10,495 nucleotides of DNA from an uncultured bacterium (GTDB lineage Bacteria; CAIJMQ01), in assembly GCA_903821905.1 (NCBI GenBank), contig CAIJMQ010000049.1:1-10495 (forward strand), written 5' to 3'. The notes below the pieces were generated by a model. It was given only the letters and a program-made list of their open reading frames with translations, was not told the origin of the DNA and did no database searches. Made by a program: the position numbers and the translations under genes. Below are positions 1-5,548 of this stretch, in pieces (the first letter of the stretch is position 1; each line of letters begins with the position of its first letter).

Positions 1-1
1 C

Positions 2-688
2 GTACCATTTATAAGTAAAGTTATAGGAGTTCCTCTTGCTAATCTTGCAACCAAGATAATGCTTGGCAAAACACTGGAAGAGCTGAAATTTACAAAGGAG
101 AAACAAATTAACTGTGTTGCAGTAAAAGAATCCGTATTCCCATTTATACGTTTCCCGGGTGTAGATGCTATCCTTGGTCCTGAAATGAAATCCACGGGAG
201 AAGTTATGGGCATTGACTCAACATTCGGCATTGCATATGCAAAGAGTCAAATAGCTGCAGGACAGAAATTACCCACAAAGGGAAATGTATTTATAAGTGT
301 AAAAGACACTGACAAGAAACGCATCATACCTATTACCAGAAAACTTATTGACCTCGGATTTAAAATCTTTGCGACTTCCGGAACAGCGGATATTATCAAA
401 AACAATGGCATAGAAGTCCAAACTCTTCCAAAACTCCAAGAAGGTATAAGACCTAATATTATTGACCTTATTAAGGACAAGAAAATAGACCTGATGATAA
501 ATACCCCGGCAGGCAAAGTAACTAAAGAAGATGAAACGAAAATAAGGTCACACTCAATACTTTATAATGTGCCGTTAATAACTACCATTGCCGGTGCACA
601 AGCATCCGTTAACGGTATAGAGAGCTTGATTAAGAAACCCAAGTTGGACGTAAAATCTCTACAGGAATACCAGAAAAATATAAAATGA
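2..688 (+). CDS. carB: Carbamoyl-phosphate synthase large subunit, C-terminal part (5' end outside window)
   Basis: The large subunit of carbamoyl-phosphate synthase makes carbamoyl phosphate from bicarbonate, ATP and ammonia for pyrimidine and arginine synthesis, in the cytoplasm. Only the last 228 residues are here; the reading frame is open to the window edge, and the first ATG (base 59) is internal. The first residues read VPFISKVIGVPLANLATK, the end of the second ATP-grasp domain. Next comes the family-typical segment FPGVDAILGPEMKSTGEVMG, and then from about base 275 a complete MGS-like allosteric domain, with the ATSGTA, EGIRPNIIDLI and INTPAG motifs and a closing ITTIAGA motif. This domain binds effectors such as UMP or ornithine in known enzymes. 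The gene ends in TGA, 64 bp before the PurF-like gene on the same strand. carA is not in the window and may lie upstream. Identification is secure. Confidence 0.97.
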   Translation, partial: VPFISKVIGVPLANLATKIMLGKTLEELKFTKEKQINCVAVKESVFPFIRFPGVDAILGPEMKSTGEVMGIDSTFGIAYAKSQIAAGQKLPTKGNVFISVKDTDKKRIIPITRKLIDLGFKIFATSGTADIIKNNGIEVQTLPKLQEGIRPNIIDLIKDKKIDLMINTPAGKVTKEDETKIRSHSILYNVPLITTIAGAQASVNGIESLIKKPKLDVKSLQEYQKNIK

Positions 689-738
689 TAGTTTTAAGTA
701 TTAAGTTTCAAATTTAAAACTCAAGACCTAAAACCTAT
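688..738. repeat. Imperfect ~50-bp palindrome between carB and the PurF-like gene
   Basis: Bases 691-712 and 713-734 form inverted arms with 18 of 22 positions complementary and no loop. Allowing one bulged base, pairing extends to ATAG at 688-691 against CTAT at 735-738. The core TTAAGTTTCAAA / TTTAAAACTCAA (701-724) matches at 10 of 12 positions. It begins at the last base of the carB stop codon and fills most of the gap. There is no T-tract after it, so it does not look like an intrinsic terminator. It could be a dispersed intergenic repeat, an mRNA-processing or stability hairpin, or chance symmetry in AT-rich DNA. Copy number in the genome would decide. Confidence 0.5.
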
Positions 739-741
739 AAC
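713..741 (+). promoter_or_regulatory. Possible weak internal promoter ahead of the PurF-like gene
   Basis: TTTAAA (713-718, 4 of 6 consensus) is followed after 17 bp by TATAAC (736-741, 5 of 6). The -10 box ends 11 nt before the ATG at 753. It overlaps the right arm of the palindrome. Such matches are common in AT-rich DNA, so this is only a candidate; the gene could equally be read through from carB. Confidence 0.25.
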
Positions 742-742
742 T

Positions 743-746
743 GGAG
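743..746 (+). promoter_or_regulatory. Ribosome binding site of the PurF-like gene
   Basis: GGAG lies 6 nt before the ATG at 753, a good Shine-Dalgarno at normal spacing. It fixes the start of the PurF-like gene and so its Met-Ser-Gly N-terminus. It is the only clear Shine-Dalgarno seen at a gene start in this window. Confidence 0.75.
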
Positions 747-752
747 TTAAAT

Positions 753-2159
753 ATGAGCGGAATTTTTGGAGTAATTTCTAAAAAGGGCGATTGCGCACAA
801 GACTTGTTTTACGGGACTGACTATCATTCCCATTTAGGTACACAATATGGCGGGATGGCTGTTCTTGGGGAAAAATTTACACGCCAAATACACGATTTAA
901 GCCAGACTCAATTTAAGTCAAAATTCTACGAAGATTACAAGAGAATGAAAGGGAATAAAGGAATAGGAGTTATAAGCGACCTTGATGAACAACCTATTTA
1001 TTTGAGATCGAAATTCGGACCTTTCTGTATAGTTACCAACGGACTTGTAGAAAATTCCGAAGAATTAATGAAAAAATTACTCGAAGAAGGCGGCTCTTTC
1101 AGTGAAGTAAGCAAGGGAGTTGTGAATGTTACTGAACTTGCAGCTAAGTTAATAAGTACAGGCAGTAATTTTATAGATGGCATCCAAAAGATGTTCGATG
1201 TAATAGATGGTTCATGTTCACTATTATTACTTAACAAAGACGGAATATATGCTGCAAGAGACAGGTTCGGATACACACCTCTTGTAATCGGTAAAAGCCA
1301 GGATGCCTGGGCGGTCACTACCGAAACAAGCGCTTTCCCTAATTTGGGATTTGAAGTAACAAAATACTTAAACCCCGGGGAAATAGTTCTAATCAACGAA
1401 AAGGGAATACAAGATAAAAGACATGGCGACAAGGTAAATCAAATCTGCTCTTTCTTGTGGATATATACCGGTTTCCCGGCATCAAGTTACGACGGAATAA
1501 ACGTAGAAATAACAAGAGAGAAATGCGGCAGAGCCTTAGCAAGAGGTGATAAGGACATAGAGGTAGATATAGTTGCGGGAGTCCCGGACTCGGGCACTTC
1601 GCACGCAATCGGATATGCCATGGAATCCGGCAAACCATATAGACGTCCGCTTGTTAAATATACTCCGGGATACGGGAGAAGTTATACTCCTCCTTCGCAA
1701 CAGACCCGGGATTTAATAGCAAAGATGAAACTCATTCCTATTAAAGAAATCATTAACGGAAACAGAATTGCAGTTTGCGAAGACTCTATAGTCAGAGGAA
1801 CACAGCTTAAGAATTTTACCGTAAAAAAACTTTGGGACGGCGGGGCTAAAGAAATTCATGTAAGACCTGCATGTCCACCGCTTATGTTCCCGTGCAGGTT
1901 CAATCTTTCTACACGCAGTATTAATGAACTTGCTGCCCGTAAAGCAATTAGAGCTCTTGAAGGTAAAGATATCGATGATGTTTCAAAATATATGGACCAT
2001 ACTTCTAAAGAGTATAAGAAGATGGTTGAATGGATAGCCAAAGATTTAGAAGTTACTACCTTGAGATATCAAACCGTAGACAATATGGTAAAAGCCATCG
2101 GGACTGCAAAAGAAAAACTCTGCCTCTATTGCTGGACAGGGAAATGCAGTCGAGATTAA
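753..2159 (+). CDS. Divergent PurF-like amidophosphoribosyltransferase with degenerate glutaminase site
   Basis: This 468-residue protein has the PurF layout: a class II (Ntn) glutaminase domain (about 1-225) and a phosphoribosyltransferase domain (about 230-468). Canonical PurF converts PRPP and glutamine to phosphoribosylamine, the first purine step. The PRPP loop is present (VCEDSIVRGTQ, 341-351), as is PDSG (278-281). C232, C381, C457 and C460 fall where Bacillus-type PurF carries its four Fe-S ligands. The glutaminase part is unusual. The protein starts MSGIFG, with Ser instead of the nucleophilic Cys. The segment that should read GHVRYS is GVISD (71-75), losing the glutamine-binding Arg. 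The usual SDTE is VTE (126-128), losing the Asp. The oxyanion NG (97-98) is kept. I infer an ammonia-dependent enzyme or one fed by a partner. It starts 64 bp after carB and ends 23 bp before glmS. From memory, similar MSGFFG proteins occur in Bacteroidales, so this may be a conserved subfamily. I withhold purF because the glutamine-dependent role is doubtful. Confidence 0.85.
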   Translation: MSGIFGVISKKGDCAQDLFYGTDYHSHLGTQYGGMAVLGEKFTRQIHDLSQTQFKSKFYEDYKRMKGNKGIGVISDLDEQPIYLRSKFGPFCIVTNGLVENSEELMKKLLEEGGSFSEVSKGVVNVTELAAKLISTGSNFIDGIQKMFDVIDGSCSLLLLNKDGIYAARDRFGYTPLVIGKSQDAWAVTTETSAFPNLGFEVTKYLNPGEIVLINEKGIQDKRHGDKVNQICSFLWIYTGFPASSYDGINVEITREKCGRALARGDKDIEVDIVAGVPDSGTSHAIGYAMESGKPYRRPLVKYTPGYGRSYTPPSQQTRDLIAKMKLIPIKEIINGNRIAVCEDSIVRGTQLKNFTVKKLWDGGAKEIHVRPACPPLMFPCRFNLSTRSINELAARKAIRALEGKDIDDVSKYMDHTSKEYKKMVEWIAKDLEVTTLRYQTVDNMVKAIGTAKEKLCLYCWTGKCSRD

Positions 2160-2182
2160 CTGTCAAAATAGTGAGCTAAACT

Positions 2183-4060
2183 ATGTGCGGAATAGTAGGT
2201 TATGTCGGGAAGAAAAATGTTGTTCCCATTGTATTGGAAGGTCTCAAGAAACTCGAATATCGCGGTTATGACTCAGCCGGCATAGCTGTCATAGATAAAG
2301 GGAAACTTTCCGTTTTAAAGTGTAAGGGAAGAATTGCCGATTTAGAAAAATTAGTTAAAAAAAACCACCTTTCGGGGAATATAGGATTGGGACATACCCG
2401 TTGGGCTACACACGGAGACCCTTCAGATAGAAATGCTCATCCTCACACAGATGGTTCCGGTAAAATCGCAGTAGTTCATAACGGCATCATAGAGAATTAT
2501 GCATCTTTACGAAAGCTATTAATAGCCAAAGGCCATCAATTTAAATCCGATACTGATACAGAGATATTTGCCCATTTAATAGAAAGATTCTATAAGGGAG
2601 ATATTTTAAAAGCAGTCCAGAAAGCACTTACTTTGACCGAAGGAGCTTATGCTTTTGCTGTCATATGCAAAGATGAGCCGGATAAAATTGTAGCAGCCCG
2701 TTTGGGGAGCCCCTTAGTCATAGGCATAGGCAATAACGGAGAATATCTTATCGCTTCCGACCCCGTAGCCATAGTTAAACACACCCGTAAAGTAATATAT
2801 TTGGGCGACAAGGAAATCGCAGTACTTCAACCGTCAGGATACCGAATTACAAATATAGATAATGTAGAGATTGAAAAAGAAACTGAAGAGATAACATGGT
2901 CTTTGGATAAAATTACAAAAAATGGACTTCCTCATTATATGTTGAAGGAGATACTTGAACAGAGCCAGACCATATATGATGCTATACGCGGACGCATATT
3001 AAAAAAAGAAGCTAAAATTAAACTCGGCGGGTTGGAATCCCCGCTAAAATGGGTTACTGGGAAAGATAAACAAAAGACCGGGTTAAGTTGCCTCTTGAAT
3101 GCAAAAAGAATCATAATTGTTGCCTGTGGAACATCGTGGCATGCAGCTCTCATCGGAGAGTATATGTTCGAGAATATTATAGGCATACCCGTAGATGTAG
3201 AATATGCTTCGGAGGCAAGATACAGAAATTTTATAGTTGACGGAGATACCGTCGTTATAGGTATCAGTCAATCCGGCGAAACTCTGGACACGCTGGCTGC
3301 TCTCAGGGAAGCGAAAAAGAGAGGAGCAATTACATTAGGTCTTGTCAATGCTGTGGGTTCCACGATTGCACGGGAAACTCATGCCGGCGTATATCTACAC
3401 GCAGGGCCGGAAATAGGAGTGGCTTCTACTAAAGCATTTACCAGTCAGGTTTGTGTTCTGGCATTAATTACACTTCTAATAGGGCAGGAAAAACATCTAA
3501 TAACCAAGACCAAAACCAATCGTATTGTTCGCTCCCTTCTAAAAATTCCATCACAGATAAAAGAAATTTTGGGGCAAAGTGATGCGATTTTAAAGATAGC
3601 AAAACAATATGTTAACTTTAACAACTTCTTATATTTAGGAAGAGGATATAATTTCCCGATTGCTTTGGAGGGAGCGCTTAAATTGAAAGAAATTTCTTAT
3701 ATCCACGCTGAAGGATACCCAGCGGCAGAGATGAAGCACGGGCCCATAGCGCTCATTGATAAGAATATGCCTGTTGTATTCATTGCAACTGATACCGAAG
3801 ACCAGATATACAAGAAAATAATATCTAATATTGAAGAAGTAAGAGCCCGCAAAGGACAAGTCATTGCTATAGCCAGCAAAGGGAATAAGTCTATAGGGGA
3901 AATTGCGGACTCCGTAATAACGGTTCCCAAAACGATGGATTTTCTTACTCCTCTTTTAACGGTCATACCTCTTCAGCTCTTTGCTTATCATATAGCGGTT
4001 TTAAGAAAATGTGATGTAGACAAACCCCGTAATCTTGCCAAGAGTGTGACTGTTGAGTAG
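2183..4060 (+). CDS. glmS: Glutamine--fructose-6-phosphate aminotransferase (isomerizing)
   Basis: GlmS makes glucosamine-6-phosphate from fructose-6-phosphate and glutamine, the entry step to UDP-GlcNAc for peptidoglycan and LPS. The 625 residues contain an intact class II glutaminase: Cys2 in MCGIVG, Arg73 in HTRWATHG (71-78), HNG (99-101) and SDTDTE (122-127). Two SIS isomerase domains follow, with CGTSWHA (315-321), SQSGET (362-367), STKAFTSQ (415-422) and KEISYIHAEGYPAAEMKHGP (502-521). The C-terminus is the family's DKPRNLAKSVTVE, with K620 matching the lysine that forms the fructose Schiff base in E. coli. It is about 15 residues longer than the usual 608-610, and the extra length seems to lie in the interdomain linker (about 272-305). 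It follows the PurF-like gene by 23 bp with only a weak GTGAG upstream, so translational coupling is likely. No terminator is visible after its stop; a convergent gene ends 16 bp further on. Confidence 0.98.
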   Translation: MCGIVGYVGKKNVVPIVLEGLKKLEYRGYDSAGIAVIDKGKLSVLKCKGRIADLEKLVKKNHLSGNIGLGHTRWATHGDPSDRNAHPHTDGSGKIAVVHNGIIENYASLRKLLIAKGHQFKSDTDTEIFAHLIERFYKGDILKAVQKALTLTEGAYAFAVICKDEPDKIVAARLGSPLVIGIGNNGEYLIASDPVAIVKHTRKVIYLGDKEIAVLQPSGYRITNIDNVEIEKETEEITWSLDKITKNGLPHYMLKEILEQSQTIYDAIRGRILKKEAKIKLGGLESPLKWVTGKDKQKTGLSCLLNAKRIIIVACGTSWHAALIGEYMFENIIGIPVDVEYASEARYRNFIVDGDTVVIGISQSGETLDTLAALREAKKRGAITLGLVNAVGSTIARETHAGVYLHAGPEIGVASTKAFTSQVCVLALITLLIGQEKHLITKTKTNRIVRSLLKIPSQIKEILGQSDAILKIAKQYVNFNNFLYLGRGYNFPIALEGALKLKEISYIHAEGYPAAEMKHGPIALIDKNMPVVFIATDTEDQIYKKIISNIEEVRARKGQVIAIASKGNKSIGEIADSVITVPKTMDFLTPLLTVIPLQLFAYHIAVLRKCDVDKPRNLAKSVTVE

Positions 4061-4076
4061 GATAGTGCAGGAGACC

Positions 4077-4796
4077 TTATCTCGTTTCAATTCCTAACTT
4101 TTTATCTTTTACCTCGTAAGTAACAATGATCGACTCTGCAATTTCTTTCAGCGGCTTTCTTGTTTTCATCGAATATTTTCTCATCAAATTATAAGCAGCA
4201 TCTTCGTTCATTTTTTCTTCTTTCATGAGAATACCTTTTGCTTTTTCCACTTTCTTCCTCGTTTCAAGCTCTTCTTTCATGACCTGCGTCTCAAGCATGA
4301 GCCGCCAGTTATCGATTACAATCGCAGCTTGATTTGTTATCGACTCTAATATGTTGATTTCGGAAGGGGTAAACTCATGTTTCTTGGAGGTATAAAAATT
4401 CAAAACACCAATAACCGTGCCTTTTACTTTCAGCGGCAAAGAAAGAAGTGAACATAATCCTTCAGCTTTAGCAACATTCTGATTAATATACAGAGGGTCT
4501 TTTCTTACGTCCTGAGAAATAATAAGTTTATTTTCTTTGGCTACTTTGCCGGCTATGCCTTCGCCAAGTTTTATGGAGGGTTTCGTAAGATACCGCTTGC
4601 TGATTGATTGAGTTGCCTTGATAGATAGTTCTCCTTTTTCAGCATCAAGAAGCATAAGAGAACAGATTTTAAATCCCATTGCTTCCGCTGTAAGAGTTAC
4701 TATTAGTTTTAAAATATCTTCAGTATATTGTTCGGAAGTTATAGCATACGATATACGAGAAAGCGCTTCCAACTTTTTGGCTAATTCTTCTACCAT
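4077..4796 (-). CDS. GAF-ANTAR putative RNA-binding antiterminator
   Basis: This 239-residue soluble protein has a GAF sensory domain (about 25-165, with LGEGIAGKVAKENK and SLPLKVKGTVIGVLNFYT). A short helical linker leads to a C-terminal ANTAR domain (about 172-225), recognised by VEKAKGILMKEEKMNEDAAYNLMRKYS followed by KPLKEIAESI (split here: VEKAKGILM 183-191, AAYNLMRKYS 200-209, KPLKEIAESI 214-223). ANTAR proteins such as AmiR, NasR and EutV bind paired stem-loops in mRNA leaders and prevent termination, often for nitrogen-source genes; GAF domains usually bind a small ligand or report redox state. Neither ligand nor target can be told from sequence. No receiver or kinase domain is fused, so it looks like a one-component regulator. 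Its stop faces that of glmS 16 bp away, and it is divergent from nth. It has no Shine-Dalgarno; a -10 box ends 9 nt before the ATG. Confidence 0.93.
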   Translation of the reverse strand: MVEELAKKLEALSRISYAITSEQYTEDILKLIVTLTAEAMGFKICSLMLLDAEKGELSIKATQSISKRYLTKPSIKLGEGIAGKVAKENKLIISQDVRKDPLYINQNVAKAEGLCSLLSLPLKVKGTVIGVLNFYTSKKHEFTPSEINILESITNQAAIVIDNWRLMLETQVMKEELETRKKVEKAKGILMKEEKMNEDAAYNLMRKYSMKTRKPLKEIAESIIVTYEVKDKKLGIETR

Positions 4797-4805
4797 GATG
4801 CGATG

Positions 4806-4835
4806 ATTTTATCACTTTGAGGATATGATTGTCTA
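4806..4835 (-). promoter_or_regulatory. Predicted promoter of the GAF-ANTAR gene
   Basis: On the - strand, TAGACA (4835-4830, 5 of 6) and TAAAAT (4811-4806, 5 of 6) are separated by 18 bp. The -10 box ends 9 nt before the ATG (4796-4794), placing the expected transcription start within a few bases of the start codon. No Shine-Dalgarno lies between. The -35 is 4 bp from the -35 of the nth promoter, so the two promoters are back to back. Confidence 0.55.
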
Positions 4836-4839
4836 AAAT

Positions 4840-4868
4840 TTGACGGGCATGATTTTTACTTATAGAAT
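4840..4868 (+). promoter_or_regulatory. Predicted sigma70-type promoter of nth
   Basis: TTGACG (4840-4845, 5 of 6) and TAGAAT (4863-4868, 5 of 6) are separated by the ideal 17 bp. The expected start is near 4875, giving a leader of about 8 nt before the ATG at 4883, with no Shine-Dalgarno in it. It would drive nth and the AddB-like gene together. Confidence 0.6.
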
Positions 4869-4882
4869 ACCGCTCTAGAACA

Positions 4883-5536
4883 ATGACAGTAACTAAAAAA
4901 TCAGACCGCGTAGAAGAAATAATTGAAATCCTAAGAAAGAACTATCCCTACCTCAAAACTGCTTTAAAATATAATTCACCTTTTGAGCTTTTAGTCGCCA
5001 CTATTCTTTCTGCCCAGTGTACCGACAAAAGAGTGAACAAGCTGACACCTGCGCTTTTTGCCAAATATCCGTCTATTAAGGATTTCGCGAATGTAAAACC
5101 AGAGGAATTAGAGAAAGATATCTATTCAACGGGTTTTTATAAGAATAAAACAAAAAGTATTATTGGAACCGCCAAAAAGTTACTGGAGGATTTCAATGGG
5201 GAAGTCCCGGATAGTATGGAAAAGTTAATAACCTTACCGGGAGTAGCAAGAAAAACAGCAAATGTTGTACTGTCGTCTGCTTTTAAAAAAGTAGAAGGAA
5301 TAACAGTGGATGTGCACGTAAAAAGAATTGCTGAAAGATTGAGATTAAGCAAAGAGAAAGATGCAGAGAAAGTAGAAAAAGACCTTATGCGTATAATACC
5401 CTGGGACGAGTGGATGGATATAAGCTATCTTTTTATAGACCACGGAAGAGCAATTTGCAATGCAAGAAAACCTTTGTGTCCCAAGTGTCCAATAAAACAT
5501 CTTTGCCCTTCAATGCAGAAATTTTATCCTAATTAG
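4883..5536 (+). CDS. nth: Endonuclease III (DNA glycosylase/AP lyase)
   Basis: Nth removes oxidised pyrimidines from DNA and nicks the abasic site, starting base excision repair. At 217 residues it is of usual length. The helix-hairpin-helix LPGVARKTANVV (118-129) contains the catalytic lysine K124. The catalytic aspartate is D143 in TVDVHVKRIAERL. The C-terminal 4Fe-4S ligands C192, C199, C202 and C208 have exactly the family spacing C-X6-C-X2-C-X5-C. The early segment LLVATILSAQCTDKRVN (37-52) is also typical. No active-site residue appears missing. The ATG at 4883 has no Shine-Dalgarno and lies just downstream of a good promoter. The AddB-like gene follows after 12 bp, making a small DNA-repair operon. 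Confidence 0.98.
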   Translation: MTVTKKSDRVEEIIEILRKNYPYLKTALKYNSPFELLVATILSAQCTDKRVNKLTPALFAKYPSIKDFANVKPEELEKDIYSTGFYKNKTKSIIGTAKKLLEDFNGEVPDSMEKLITLPGVARKTANVVLSSAFKKVEGITVDVHVKRIAERLRLSKEKDAEKVEKDLMRIIPWDEWMDISYLFIDHGRAICNARKPLCPKCPIKHLCPSMQKFYPN

Positions 5537-5548
5537 ATAACCCTCCTC

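Noticed and set aside
753-760. Ser2 of the PurF-like protein might be a sequencing error of Cys (AGC versus TGC).
   Set aside because: Two other glutaminase residues (Arg and Asp positions) are also replaced and the HRG segment of the family is altered, so a single base error does not explain the domain. A good ribosome site fixes the start at this ATG.
998-1638. Minus-strand open frames of 144 and 81 codons inside the PurF-like gene.
   Set aside because: They are shadows of a well-supported gene, have no motifs and no plausible promoter or ribosome site.
5537-5548. CCCTCCTC directly before the AddB-like start.
   Set aside because: This is the same sense as the 16S anti-Shine-Dalgarno, not a ribosome binding site on this strand, and no - strand gene starts here. 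Most likely chance.
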